From Perkinsus olseni (lineage: Eukaryota; Perkinsozoa; Perkinsida; Perkinsidae), in NCBI GenBank assembly GCA_013115135.1, contig JABANP010000093.1:85419-149418 (forward strand): a stretch of DNA of 64,000 bases, given 5' to 3'. Both the position numbers and the translations under genes were made by a program. Positions 47,801-61,509 of the stretch are shown here, piece after piece; positions within the stretch are counted from its first letter, which is position 1; every line of letters starts with the position of its first letter. The notes under the pieces are model-generated. The model was given only the letters and a program-made list of their open reading frames with translations, did no database searches and had not been told where the DNA came from.

Positions 47801-50448
47801 CCATCCTTGACGTACCCAATTCGGCAGATACTGAACTCTCGGAGACGCTGGCGACTCTGGCGGCTAACGGCTTGCGGACATTAGTCTACGGCGCGAGGGA
47901 TCTCACAGATGACTTGGACTTTGTTAAAGAGTCGGATCCAACCTCGTAGTGCTCGACCAGTGCGTTCTGCGCAGGTGGCGAGAAGCTTACTCGGCAGCTC
48001 GGGGTAAAATTGGGGATGAGAAGAAGAATGCCATGCATGAGTGTATGACGAGGATGGAGTCTCGAGTGGACCTGCTGGGCAGTACTGGCATAGAGGACAA
48101 ACTGCAGGTGAGGCCCTTCAAAAGGTGTTGGTGAACGCGCTATCGCCCTCGTTAGGACCAAGTGCCCGAGGTCATCAAGGAGCTCCACTCGGCCGGCATC
48201 AAGCTGTGGGTGCTCACTGGTGACAAGATAGAGACCGCCATCAACATCGGGTACACCGGTCTGGCAGGGGGAGGGGTCCTCGGTGGGAGTGGGTTAGTTC
48301 AGATACAGTAGTAATCTATTAACCGGCGAGGTCTACAACCAGATCATCGACTCAACCTGTACTCGGGAGATCAGCGCTGCCCTCGCCGCTCCTTAGTAAC
48401 CTCATCGAGTCCAAGTTGACCACCCGGGCGGCTACTCTAGACTGGGACAACGACGCTGAGGAGAAGCTGGAGAAGGAGGGGTACATAGCCCATTCCGAAG
48501 TGGACCCTGATGAGGTCGCCTTGGACGAAGATCTCGGCGGCCCGGACGCTGAGCTTCCTCGTGCTAATGATGGGCCGGAGATGGCGAGCTTCCGACAAGT
48601 GGCTATCACGGTATCCGGGGACGCCTTGGCTGTCATATTGAGACACAAGTAAGCCGTATCGTTAGCAACAGTGCAAGCCGATAGTCATCTCGTCAGGGTC
48701 CTGCGGCTCAAGTTCTTCCGTCTCTCGCTGGCGCACTGCGTGACGGTGATAGCCTGCCGCGTGTCACCGAAGCAGAAGGCTGATGTTGTGAAGTAAGTCC
48801 CTCAGAGGTGTAGCCTGGCAAGGCCATGCAGTATCACAGCGCAAGATGGTAGAGTAGAGTAGTGAGTGGCTGTGAGAAACCGCGAACTAACCGTGGGCCG
48901 ATGGGGGAAGGAGGAGAATGAACATTGGGACTAGCCTGAATCGATCAAGCTAGAATAGTGTGAAAGCAGACGCAAAGTTATGAGACTTCGGGAATGATTC
49001 TGGCATTTCGATACTGCAGCCATGCAGATGATTCCCTTAGGTGGAGCGGTAGCTACCTCCCGGCGAACACTATGCTGTCGATTGGTGATGGCGCCAATGA
49101 TGTTGGTATGATTGTCGTAGCAGACGTTGGAGTAAGTCCGCAAGAATCTTTGTAGTGAGTAGCATGATATCTTCTATCAGGTCGGCCTGAATGGCAAGGA
49201 GGGAGCGCAAGCGGCCCGCTCAGCCGACTACGCCATACCCGAGTTCCGCTTCCTCCGCCGTCTGCTTTTCCTTCACGGTCGCGAGGCGGTACGGAAAAAC
49301 TCCATCTTCGTCTACTACACGGTGTACAAGAACGTCGCCTTCTCTCTGCCCACCTTCCTGCTCGGCTTTTACTCCCACTTCTCGGGCACCAACCTCTACG
49401 ACCCCATCCTCAAGCAGGTCTACAACGTCCTCTACACGGTCTTCCCTATTCTATTTCACGGGGTCTTCGACCGGGACATGCCTGTCTCTGTCCTGGCTCG
49501 GTGCGCTTTTCTCTATAAGTTCGGTCACCGTACCTTCGGCAACTTCGTCCTCGCCCGCTGGATTTTCGGTGCCATCTGGACTGCGCTGTGGTGCCTCATC
49601 CCTCCCCTGTGGGTGCTCTATCCTGAGTCCTACCACTGGGACGGCAACACAAGCCCATCGGACCACCAGATTGGACTTCTGGTCTTCTTCGGGATGGTCC
49701 TGGTCTGCAACATAACGATGTATAAGTTCACTAACGTGTGGTTCTGGTTCATCCATGCTGGTATATGGTTTGGCATCTTACTCTTCCTCATCTGCTGGGC
49801 GGCAGGCACCGTAAGTCCCGATCACCCACTCCTAGTGCAAACAGTTCCATCCTTGCATTCATCGTTAAACAGCTCAACTGATTCAGTCGGGCGTCGCCGC
49901 AAAACTGTGATCGCTGTAGAGCCCACGCTGTTTTCCTCAGATTTTCGGAGATCATTTCGAGGACTCCTTCGTGAACACCCTGCTCACCCCGCCAGCCATC
50001 GGCTCTCTCATTCTCAGTTGTGGTGAGTCACTGCTGTGCCTAGCATGACCCCTTCACGATGCTGTGCCCAGGCATGAGCCTGATGCCGCTGGTCCTGCAA
50101 CACCAGTACTACGGCCTCTTCTACCCGTCCAACTCCCGAGTTGTCAAGGAGCGCTTGCAGCTTGGGGTAGGGTACATCGCTAGCGACAGCCCTCGTCGAG
50201 TTGTGGCGTTTGTAGGCGCGAAAGTTGGTGGTGGTGAAGAAGGACGAAGAGAAGCAAGGGCGGCAGCGAAACAAGGCCAGCCCGCGGCTCCTATGGTCCG
50301 CGAGGAGGCGAATCGCAGTGGTCTCCTTGGCAAGAGCCGAACGAGGAGGTCGCTGATGTACACCTCCATACAGGGGGCGCCGACACCCAAGGCCGTGCAA
50401 TCGATAGGAGGTGGCTTTGGCTTCACCGAGAACAGCAGTGTTGGATAG
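44887..50448 (+). CDS. P4-type ATPase (phospholipid flippase)
   Basis: P4-ATPases move phospholipids to the cytosolic leaflet. In order: an N-terminal Cys/His cluster ([15 protein letters not shown]); [20 protein letters not shown] before TM1; [29 protein letters not shown], the P4-type DGET actuator motif; TM3-TM4 with [15 protein letters not shown]; then, after a roughly 185-base intron, [19 protein letters not shown]; the phosphorylation motif DKTGTLTQN (near 46690); [43 protein letters not shown] (near 49085); and TM5-TM10 starting [14 protein letters not shown]. More than ten short introns interrupt it. The start codon was not found: a stop precedes the first in-frame exon, so a 5' exon is missing. 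The C-terminal stop at 50448 is plausible. Confidence 0.85.
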
Positions 50449-50769
50449 GATCGGGAGGTCGGACACGTCCTGATGGGCCTCGTACAGGTCGTGTTTGCTC
50501 TGTCAGGTATTCCGTGGTGGGCAGCGGCAGCACTCGGCCCTTGGCGTCACAGCGGACCAACCGAGCGTCCAAGCGGAACAGTCACCTCGCGACGGTGCAG
50601 TTCGGCGGCACTCAGAATATCAGCATCAATAAGCCCCAGGATTGCTAGGGCTACTCACGGCCGCAGCGCTTCTGCGCAAACTTCTCTGTGTATCACATGC
50701 TCCCACCGACGCTGTTCTCACGATGTTGAAAATGTCAAGGCGTTCTGAGTTCAGTGACGGGAGTTGGTA
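50449..50769. other. Spacer between P4-ATPase and FtsH-like gene
   Basis: No supported frame was found. It is likely 3' UTR plus promoter. Confidence 0.4.
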
Positions 50770-52329
<1,560 letters not shown>

Positions 52330-52805
52330 AACGCGAGTTGCCTCTCAGCTTCACCGACTAGAGCACGCAACTTATACCCTATGAACTTTTACTCAGTCAC
52401 TGCGTAGTGTGCTGTACAGTTTCTGTTATCATCCTAGTTGAGTACTGGTAGTTGTGACAGATGAGAGGACTGTCTAAGGTACGTCGGTCACCGACGGCCA
52501 GTGATGCCAGCTGTACACCCGTGACTGCCAGTCGGTCAGTCTGAGCCCTACTGTCGGCGGTAGACTTCACTGTAACTCACACACTGTCTAACAGAACTCC
52601 CTCACAGTGTTCCAGAAACACAGTATCACACGTGCATGTACAAGCACTCATCGGAAATAGCCCGAACTCGACGGCATCATGTTTTCTGTCTCGATGTGTA
52701 TCCTAGGGACATTAGGACAGCTGATAGATGCCGCTTTAAAATACGGCAAGTCCAGGACTCGTGCTCCTGCCAGAAAGTACTTACCGTGATGCTTTTGGCT
52801 GCAAG
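52330..52805. other. Spacer between convergent genes, nothing supported
   Basis: It holds only the 3' sides of the plus-strand FtsH-like gene and the minus-strand uL1 gene. No frame was supported. Confidence 0.5.
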
Positions 52806-53958
52806 TCACTCACTTTCGTCGCCACCGCCCGACAAAGACGATATCCCTCCCATCAGCTTCGGTAGCATAGTAGTGAGCTTGGCTAGCTCTCCCGTCTTCC
52901 GGACGGCAGCCGCGTTGTCACCCGCCTCCTTCGGTCTGTTCCGCAGCAGCTCTTTCACCTACGGAAAAGCACTACTCGCGAGGGGCCTCCGCGTCCAGCA
53001 CGTACGAAAAAACGCATGTTCTCCAGGATCTGATCGTCGGTCATATTCGTCTTCCCGAGATCGACTCGAATGTGCCCTTCCCCCTCCGCCCGATACTCCA
53101 ACTGGCTGCCCGATTTCGCGTCAATCACAGCCTGCTTCAAATTTTGTACGACAGTCCCATTGCGTGCATTCGGCATCAACCTCTTTCGGACCCAGGATCT
53201 GAGATAAACGGGATCCCGAAGCTGCTCGAGGAGACCCATTCTACCTTCGCTAGCTTGACGACTTGCGGGATGACCTGAGGAAGGGCGATGACCTTGTCGA
53301 ACGGCAGCCAGCCACGCTCGATCTTGTTCAGCGGTTCGCTCGAGGCCGGCGTAGTCCGCCCTGCCTCCAACATCTCCTGAATGGAAGCGCTCCGGGAAGG
53401 CGAGGGAAGAGCAGCCCTACACTGGCCATGTAATCCGGACAGAGGGCGAGGACCCTTATCTCTGTTTTAAGTCCGTAAGGCAACTGCACCACTCCTCGAA
53501 CGGATTGCCTTGTCAGATCCACACGAATGCTGAGAGCAGCTAGCGGTTCCTTTGAGCGCAAGAAAGGGAGCATCACTCGACATCGAAGGTGATTCGGCTG
53601 ACAGTATCAGTATTGTAGAAAGCCCTGAGGAGCCGCAACGCCTGGTAAGGGGTGTTCTTCAAAATGATCTCCTCAGCGTCGCCGCTCGCAGACGCGGTAT
53701 CCTTGCTCGACCCAGGTGTCTGATGAACATCACTCTCAGTAGTCATCCCGTGGCTTCTGGGCACTCAACTCCGTATCGCCGCCGCCGTTTGAGCCAGTTC
53801 TCCTGAGCCAATGCCCGCTGGCTCGGCGTTGGTGTCCTCACGAAAGGGCGGTATCGCTTGTACCGGACAGACTGGAATAGAAACTTAGAAGTCTCAAGTG
53901 CGGCACCGTCGAGCGGGGTCCCGAGGACCACTGCCAGGGCTCGCCGTCGGCCCAACAT
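52806..53958 (-). CDS. Mitochondrial ribosomal protein uL1m
   Basis: L1 binds 23S-type rRNA at the E-site stalk. ATG 53958 gives a basic leader (MLGRRRALAVVLGTPLDGAA), fitting mitochondrial import. Next comes PYQALRLLRAFYNTDTVSRI, then SIRVDLTRQSVRGVVQLPYG (the conserved L1 N-domain strand), and ALCPDYMAS joined by a roughly 47-base intron to EMLEAGRTT. Then WLPFDKVIALPQVIPQVVKL, an intron, and ILGPK/RLMPNARNGTVVQ matching the bacterial LGPxGLMPN loop. One extra base between ILGPK and RLMPN breaks the frame near 53195; a downstream AG could restore it by skipping ILGPK. The domain ends EGHIRVDLGKTNMTDDQ. A last intron leads to KELLRNRPKEAGDN and a stop at 52806. Family assignment is firm. Confidence 0.85.
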
Positions 53959-54054
53959 CCGCTAAAACTGACAGCACTGCCTCTGAGTGAACAACGCAAG
54001 GCGCCGGGCGTGCAGGAAAAGTATAAAAAACTAGACACAAAGCACTCACAGCAG

Positions 54055-56290
54055 TCAGTCCTCCTTTCTATCCTCTGAGCTCAATAGATGGTCGGTGGAG
54101 AACCAGTAGCAGGCCAGGAGAGATACCGTTACTCCAAGGGCGCAATAGACGCTCATTAGCATGAGCGGAGCGAAGGGCATCGAGGGGAAGGACCGAGGGC
54201 AGCACCTGGGAGAGACGAGCGCTACGGTAAGTGGGCCCCAAAGGGTTCGCCGTACCCATCGATAGGTGACGCAGACGGCCGCTGTTATCACCACCACGAA
54301 GCGGTGAAGTCTTCCACCATCGGAGGTCATGGACGCAAGGCAGCAGTCGATCGACCAGGAAAACAACTGAGAAGGATGGAATGCGACTACTCGGGATGAT
54401 GAGACGGAGGTTACCATGAGGGCCCACTTAAGGCCGAGTTCTGGTAAGGAGTCAGGGAGCAGCGGCAGCAGGGAGGCCATCATCAGGGTTGACAACGACG
54501 CCACTGCCGTCACATAGCGGGAGGAGCCGTGAAGATCTCTCTTGAGGATGATCTGAAAGCCACGAATGCATTTGCCACGTCCGCGGCCGCGGTAGGCTGC
54601 CAGCTCATCACCTCCAGCATGAAGGGGGCGACTACTGTGACCAGGGCCTTTTCGTGTACATGCCACCCACACAGGAATGATGCACTGGTGCCTGATGAGG
54701 AGGTCTCACAGTAGTACTGCCGGGGCATAGCCTACCCATGGTGGCCCAGAAGAGCAGGCTCCTTTGGCTGCCGTTGGGACGACCAGACTCCCGTACGATG
54801 CCGGTGAGTATCGGTAAGTAGACAACGACTGAGGACACAAGACGACATCCTGTAGAAGACATCAGGCCGCCATCTATTACCAGTAGCCAGCAAGGCGTGG
54901 ATCGGTCGGACGGGAGGGAGCACCGTTGGGTCCATTACTTGGACCAGGCCGTGAGTGAAGGCCGAGCCTGGAAGGCCCTTCAACTTCGCCAAAACCACAT
55001 CAGCTCCGTAGTAGAGCGCCCTACCGGAAGGACACTGGCAGCGATCTTTCCGTCCGGGAGACTCACCAGAGGTTGGGTGCCCAGTAGGCATGTGTCAGGC
55101 CTCGGCCGAAGGGGAACATGCGGGTCGAGCATCGACTGCAGTTCACCATTGTAACTGAGCTACAGCATAGGGAGGGGTCGCCCTGCTCACCACGGGATAC
55201 ATTATCGGCAGAAGCGCCAGAGTAGTGGTAGCGAGTACCACCGCCACCAGTCCGAAGAAGCGGCGGAAGCTGAAGGTCCTTTCGGTGCCGGGCTGATAGA
55301 ACCTTGTGACCATACAGTAGTTACAAAGCAGCCACACGCCGATGGCCGGTGCGGCGTAGGCGAATATGTGCTTCGATAACACCTATGGAAGTGACCGTGA
55401 GGGAGGGGTGGAGGTGCAGTAGCAGTACAAGCAACGTGAACGTCACCGCACCAGCAAGCACTTTGCCGCGCTGCATCAGGCCGATGGCTGAGAAGTACAC
55501 ACCGAGGAGCATACCTGAGGTGCAATGTCGCGCGCCACGAAATTCACCGCGGTATTACCGTTGTACTGAAAGTGGACATGGTCGATGAGCAGCAGGGCGG
55601 GCATTGCCAACATGTAGAGGAGCCCAAGATACCGCAGAGTCTTCATGGGGGCTGATCGAAGACTCTAGCGGAGCCGGCGACGGGGACGGGGCTTACTGAA
55701 GACCCCGGAGGGAGGGACAGAGCAGCAGGACGCCCGGTATGAGAGTAAGGTCCGACAGTATCACAGTGAGGCGCTGGAAAACAACTACCGACTGAGGAGC
55801 TACAGCGTCCTGGGCCTGAGAATGAGCTGGAGTAGGGACGCGACGGTTGCTGCAGAGCCGTACAAGGGGGTCTAGCATCTTCCACAGGTTGTCACTGTTG
55901 GTCGAATACGCCACGCCTGCCGCTACTGTTGCTAGGACCTTCTCGAAGTACCTGGGGACAGTGAGCTGAGGGGACGCGCAATACACGACGCCTACGCGAA
56001 GACAGGAGGGTAGTCGAGCGTCCACTGCGAGGGGGCCCAGGGGCCGTCCCGATACCACTGGGAGATGGGCAGCGAGTAGGTGACAGCCAGCCAGTTGCGG
56101 TGTACCTAGGGCGAACAGGCTAAGACTAAATACGCGCCCTGAGGATGAGCCTGGCTACATCAAAATCGGTACTCCTGTAGAAGGGTATGAGAAAGGACTT
56201 CAATATGGCTGTGAGCAAGTAAATAGAGGCGATGCCAGCAACCGTAGCATAGGGAAAACTCCTCTGCATTGAGGAAGAGGAGAAGGGCAT
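54055..56290 (-). CDS. ALG8: Dolichyl-P-Glc alpha-1,3-glucosyltransferase (ALG8 type)
   Basis: ALG8 adds the second glucose to the dolichol-linked N-glycan precursor in the ER lumen. ATG 56290 ([17 protein letters not shown]) precedes TM1; [10 protein letters not shown] continues after an intron as [20 protein letters not shown] and [10 protein letters not shown], all ALG8/ALG6 signatures. Then comes [15 protein letters not shown], the luminal His-rich motif. Further TM exons follow ([31 protein letters not shown]), then [17 protein letters not shown] joined by an intron of about 47 bases to [12 protein letters not shown]. The C-terminal part has [19 protein letters not shown] and ends at 54055. 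STDF and DYPP favour ALG8 over ALG6. At least eight short introns are present. Confidence 0.85.
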
Positions 56291-56651
56291 AACGATAGGA
56301 GTCAAACTAATGACGGTGAGCCAACGTCGTTCTGGATCAGTCACCCCGCGGAGAAGGTCATTGAACAGCACACCGTGCTGATGCCGGACCGGCAGAGATG
56401 CACACGAGGGAACGAAGAATGCCGATAGCAAGATGAGGAATGAGGGGATGACTAGGGCCCAACAGTAGAGAGTAGGGAGGAAACTATCATGTAACTATCA
56501 CTGCTGATGGCATGTACAGGAGGAGAGCAGGAATTGAGAAGACACTTAAGTAACTTCAGGAGCCTTCCTCGATCCTCTTGGCTACACACAGGCGTTCTTC
56601 CGACTGGTACCTAGTAGAAGGACGGCCGAAGGTGTGCGTGCTAGACGTTGC
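56291..56651. other. Spacer upstream of ALG8
   Basis: The minus frame stays open to 56431 with further Met codons, so ALG8 could start earlier. Otherwise nothing was seen; the cyclin B 3' UTR presumably lies at the right end. Confidence 0.45.
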
Positions 56652-58165
56652 CTACTTCCTGGTAACGGCATTGAGGTTGTTTGCGTCGGGGCGGTGGTGG
56701 CGGACTATGGTCGTGATGAAATGGGCCGCACTGGTAACTGTTCGAGCGGTGCATGGAGAGCCGCTGGCAGGGAAGCTATTACGCTCCTTGGCTGATATCC
56801 CCAGCTCGTCGAGAACGCCATCCTGCAACTGAGGAGGGGCGTTCCAGGAAGGGACCGGCGGCGGCGGAGGGGCTCACCAGAGTCATCGTCGCTTGCTGCT
56901 TCTTCCGATCCTTCTTCATGCAAAGGGCAACCCAGGCGCAGGCCAACGCAAGCACAGCGGGCCGATACCTGACAGCACGCGCTGACGCACCGGGAAGCCG
57001 CACAGTGGTGCCACTTGAGGGCTTCGTATTCCAGCAGGGTAAGCTCGAGGAAGTAGGCGGATATAAAATAGTAGGGCTTGCGTAGTCCGAAAACCTGCGG
57101 GGATGCTCGGGACGAGTAGTTTAGCCACTCCCAGAGGGAACCTGATTCCACCGCCGGAGGTACGTCCACGCAGTTGGCAGGTCTATTCGGTAGTCCAGGG
57201 CCCTGATGATGGTGTGCTCCATCTGCTCGACCTGCGAAACGTCGTACCTAAGGGCGAGCCTTGAAGGTGCTCGGCGGGTCGACACTTACGCTCCGTCACA
57301 GATCCTCATGAGGGACTCTATCTCCGGACTGAAGGAGTTCTGCATCTTGCCTGAGGAAGCCGCTGAGACTACCGAGTATCCGAGGTTGAAGCGTGCTTAC
57401 TAGCGATCATAGCGCAGCAAACCCCGACGAGCTGTAACTTCCCAACGTCCACTACACCCTCAGACTTGTACAGGAATCTGCGAGCGATGCTACGGTCAGG
57501 CGGTCGCTGAGAAGGGCTCACCGGTCCACGAGAGAGATACACAGGTGGAGGGCCTCGTCCCTTATCTCCCACTTCAACAGTACGTCGACTAGCCAGTCCA
57601 CCAGCATGGCCCGCATCCTGGGGGTTATCCTATACCCCCTGTTCTCGAGGTAACTGCAGTGACGTGGTCACCAACACAGCGAGGTGATGGTAGACCGACT
57701 AAGGGTCGAGGAGATCGGCCTCTGGAGACAAGTACGCCGCGTCAAACTCGAAGAGGCGGTGGTACATCCTCTCAGCAATCTCCGCGCAGTACCTGCGTTC
57801 GCAGACGCTATCGGCCACCGGTAGACAGCTGCCATCCGCCTACTGTGCATCCCTCACGACCTTCCTGTCCCAAGACTTCAGTCCGGCCTTCCAGTCGTGC
57901 TCTCTGAACTCCTCCAGGGCATCAGTCAAACTCTCATACGACTCAACACGAGGACGCCCCAAAGGGCTGCTCAGGCCGGTCTCTGGTCGACGCTCGGGGG
58001 TGACGACATCGCTGTCGTCCTCTGAGCCTTGACCAGTCCCTCCAGCGTTGGCTTCCCCCAGCTATTACCGGTCCTGTACCCTACTGCAGGAGGAAGCCCT
58101 CCACCAAAGACTCCGCCGGGATAGGACCCTCCCGTACTGACGGTATCCTCCCTACCATGCAGCAA
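56652..58165 (-). CDS. B-type cyclin
   Basis: Cyclin B activates CDK1 at mitosis. ATG 58165 starts MLHGREDTVSTGGSYPGGVF; a 47-base intron joins it in frame to EDDSDVVTPERRPETG. The cyclin box follows: YCAEIAERMYHRLFEF, YLENRGYRITPRMRAMLVDW, LVDVLLKWEIRDEALHLCIS; an intron; KLQLVGVCCAMIASK. Then come SPEIESLMRICDGAY, QMEHTIIRALDYRIDLPTAW and, after a 46-base intron, FGLRKPYYFISAYFLELTLL (start of the C-terminal fold), YRPAVLALACAWVAL, and a tail ending at 56652. MRAMLVDWLVDV matches the MRAILVDWL hallmark. No clear RxxL destruction box was confirmed. Introns are 42-50 bases. One intron near 57680-57720 is not fully resolved. Confidence 0.85.
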
Positions 58166-58738
58166 TCAAGTGCCTCGCACTAGCCCTACGCACCTGTTCT
58201 TGGACACCCCGCCCGTCACAGTCCGGCGTCTCTTCAGAGGAGGCTGCGTGCCGTATCGATTGGCTGCTAGTCTGCAGACGAAAGGATACCATCGAAAGAT
58301 ACTCATCAGGCCCGACCTCGAGTTCTCGTCCCCAGGAAGATACCGCCTCGGTGCCGTGCTCGACATTTTGCTAAAGACCATGACCGACCTAAGATACGCC
58401 ACCCGTAGTACTTACACAACGCGACAACAGATGAATCTGATCGACTGTTTATACTCAGCTACCGCAAAAGAAGAAACAGGGTATTGCCGGACCGGCAAGG
58501 ATGTATACAAGGAATAAATAATGCCGAAAGCAAGATGAGGAAGAACCCTCCTCGCCGAGGAAGCGATGACCGCGAATGAGCTGCTGGAGGAAGTGCTGCA
58601 CCATAGCTACCGCTCAAGGCACAATACCACTCCTTTCGCACAACGTGCTGCACAACATCACCAACAATCAGAGCTGCCTGCCGGGAGAAGGGGCGTGGCG
58701 TAACAGCCGAGCTTTTAGGGAGTTTTTCACGGGCCGCC
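58166..58738. other. Spacer between cyclin B and the sucrase/ferredoxin-like gene
   Basis: A 78-codon minus frame (58402-58166) abuts the cyclin start. It includes a cctaagatac motif at 58388-58397 whose complement sits in a GT...TTTAG unit, possibly a 5' UTR intron of cyclin B. No independent gene was supported. Confidence 0.45.
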
Positions 58739-59985
58739 TTAGTTCGCCTTCACGAGCTTGGGGATCTCCAGCTTTTTGCCCTTCAACGCCATCACTGCCG
58801 CCGCTACAGCTGCTCCTACGGCCGCACCCCCAATGACGATTTTCGCGCGTTGTTGGCGCTTCTTAGACGCCGCATACTCAATGCACTCCTGCTTGGACAT
58901 GCCAGTACGACCACGCCAGTGAGATTGGTACACCTGGACAGGGCATATCCTTGACAGCAGTTGACGAGCTACACTTACCCCCAGAAGTGAAGCACTTCCT
59001 CTCGCTGTGTGCGAGAATATTCTTCAAGTTTTCCGGAGTGACGTAGCCGTACCAGTCACCGGTATCCGCAACTTGCATGTCGTAGATAATGAGCTGAAGG
59101 TGAGGTACTGACCAAGGCCCCAGCAGTCTTCCCCGCAGTACATTGCCAGCGAACTTGTGACCGCCAATATGGCTGCACTTTCGGACGTGAGTTCTCGCGT
59201 CTCCGAGAGCTTCGATGCAGGAAGCCAGCTCGGGTCCACAGCGCCCGCAGCGCTTGTCACGGTTGTTGTGAGCGCAGACGAAGATGTGCCTGCCAGAACG
59301 GTCTTTATGTAGAGACGTTCCCTCGCCAGACACTACCTTGATTTGGCAGGGACGGGTACGGCATCGGGATGGCTGACCGTGGCGGGGGACTTCGACTTGT
59401 CGACTTCGACCTTGGAGAGATCAGAGCCAGCGGGAATGCGAAGACCGCTAGGGAAGAGCAACTGCGGCAAGGAGAGGAATGGGTTGATGTTGATTTGACA
59501 GGCTCTTGTGTATTACCACATCACCCTCTTTGTCTTCACCGGGAATGCCTTCAGCGACCACGACGGGGAAGTTCTTAGGCAAGGGTTTCCTCAGCGTATC
59601 CACCATTTCCTAACAAGCCAGAGTCAACCTAAGATACCCCACCCCAGGAAGGTACCTTGAGCTTATCGTCCATGGTATTAGCATCCTTAGGCCAGGTCGT
59701 GTGAGTGCCGTAGATAATGTAAGCTTGTCCTGCCAGTTTCTTCATAGCCCCCACCACAGTCTCGGTATCTACGTCACGCAGTCGAGTGCAATCCCCTCTC
59801 CCAAAGACAGCGGGCTTACTCATCTCAGGGCGATCGAATCCGCAGCAGTCGCAGTTCTCTCCGCAGCACTCGCCGGCGGGCTCGGCAGGAGCTGCTTCCG
59901 GCTTGGCGGCGGCCTTGTGGCTGCAGCACTGTTGCTTGTTACCGCAGGAGTTCGAGCAGCAGGAAGACGATGATCCACAGGGCAT
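58739..59985 (-). CDS. Sucrase/ferredoxin-like (Apd1/Aim32 family) thioredoxin-fold Fe-S protein
   Basis: Apd1/Aim32 proteins carry a [2Fe-2S] cluster on a thioredoxin-like fold. ATG 59985 starts a Cys-rich head (MPCGSSSSCCSNSCGNKQQC). Then come FGRGDCTRLRDVDTETVVGA and DDKLK, joined by a 47-base intron to EMVDTLRKPLPKNFPVV, and EGDV joined to LLFPSGLRIP. The core motif is FVCAHNNRDKRCGRCGPEL, then CSHIGGHKFAGN, an intron of about 48 bases and DTGDWYGYVTPENL, all diagnostic. After another intron come WRGRTGMSKQECIEY and a C-terminal hydrophobic helix (VIGGAAVGAAVAAAVMAL). Two joins do not keep frame with ordinary introns: near 59340 (2 bases, or a 23-base intron) and near 58930 (1 base). It may be mitochondrial or cytosolic. 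Confidence 0.8.
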
Positions 59986-60566
59986 GGTAGAGCTCAGTGT
60001 CTTAGGAACGTGAAAACTGCCAAGTGTGGCGAGAAGGTATCAGCATCACCATTAAGCGCAGTATGAGAGTTCTGAAGCCAGGGCGAGCGCTTTTTGCAGC
60101 GCATTTTCAGGGGGAGTACAACACTCGTTGTGCTGAACCATAATAACGGGAGCGCGTGATACCAGCTTCGGCATTGCTCTACAAGCCCGTCTCTTAGGTC
60201 CCTTTCATACGCTAGCTCTTGACTGCCAACCTGGTGTGCTATCTGCGGTAACGTCAGCCTCGCTAGGTGTGTGTGAGTCTGTAGTCAAACGCCGGTTTAT
60301 AGTCCTCCTAGTGTTACTCGCAGGACTCATTTTTCTGCCGGATGGAGACCTCCCATCACCCTGAGGACACTACTCTTACCGAGTCGTGCCCACAACAAGT
60401 ATAAGTTGTCGCGAGAATACGTGAAAGTTGTGGACGATCAGGTTCACAGGCCGACCGGTGCATCCGAGGAAGCAACTTCTGCTACGGACACAGTCGACAT
60501 CGATTATGCTGAGCGCAAAACGTTCCCTTCTCAAAAATCGCAAAAGGGTATTGAGGGAGCCTCGAC
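59986..60566. promoter_or_regulatory. Divergent promoter region
   Basis: This 580-base gap separates the minus-strand sucrase/ferredoxin-like gene from the plus-strand coiled-coil gene, so both promoters must lie here. No recognisable core element was identified. Confidence 0.4.
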
Positions 60567-61509
60567 ATGAGCACCTCCGCTCAAGCAGGTGCCATTTCTA
60601 ACGCCACCGATGTATCGCCGGATGCCTTAACTTCGGAGAAGCGTCAGAGTAAGCTTGACAGCGGCGCTGGGGAAGTCAGGGTTTAATTTGCAAGATTCGG
60701 CTTCCATCGCTGCTGATGTGGACATGCTGCTGGCTCCGCCGTTAACGCCCTTCAAACTCAAGCTGATTAACAGGAAGTTGAACTACGTCATGACCATGAT
60801 GGCGAAACTTGAGGTAACGGCTCGGCTAACTACTTGTTTTACGCACTCCTCAGTCCCGTGCTCGGGAGGGCGCAAGGCTAGAAAGGGAAGTGGCATCCCT
60901 GCAGAGGAGCCTGGGGACTGAGAGGTCTCGTCGGGTGCGCCTCCAGCGGGCCAATGATGAGCTGCAGGAAGAGGTGAACCGAGTGGAGGGATGCCGAAAA
61001 CTACGGGGGAGTCCATCAGGTGCACGAGCTCGGCAGGGCGTTGTCAGAAAGGGTGGCCAACCTGGAGCAGTACGAGGAGGCTGCTCGGCTTGCGTTGAAG
61101 ACGAAGGATGACTTTGAGGGGCAGCTCGATGAGAGACGACAGACCCAGAATGCGCTGGAAGGAAAGGTGAGCGATTCAGCGAGCTCAATCTGTGATGGTT
61201 CGACTTCTCCCAGCTGCGGGTATCGGCCCGGCTAGTGGCGCAGCTGGAGAGTGAGCTCGAGGAACTGCGAAAGGAGACGGGCGGCTCAGTGGAGATGCCC
61301 GAAATTCGACAAGAGAAAGCGGACGAGTGCTGCAATTCGTTTGAAGTGGGTGGAAAATTTTCATGACGATGCTTCGGGAAACCCGGTATCGCTCTGAGTT
61401 TAGAGAGGAGAAGGAGCGCCGTGAGCGAATATCTCTGTCGGACGACGAAGTTGCTGGCACGAGTGATCTGGCACCAACAGAGGCTGTGGACCCGCCGGTA
61501 CCATCCTGA
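60567..61509 (+). CDS. Coiled-coil protein
   Basis: ATG 60567 (MSTSAQAGAISNATDVSPDA) is followed by a GTAAGC intron to SASIAADVDMLLAPPLTPFK, then NYVMTMMAKLE. Another intron of about 43 bases leads to SRAREGARLEREVASLQRSL. The following exons, joined by introns of about 37-48 bases, form a nearly continuous heptad pattern: VRLQRANDELQEEVNR, ALSERVANLEQYEEAARLAL, KDDFEGQLDERRQTQNALEG, VSARLVAQLESELEELRKE. The acidic tail ends PPVPS at 61509. The predicted coil of about 160 residues suggests a structural or tethering protein. No specific family was recognised. Confidence 0.7.

Noticed and set aside
52636..53202. 188-codon plus-strand open frame
   Set aside because: It is antisense to the C-terminal exons of uL1m, which match the family strongly.
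55625..55640. GGTATCTTGGG in ALG8 as another intron-motif instance
   Set aside because: Here it lies in coding sequence ([10 protein letters not shown]), so it is probably coincidental.
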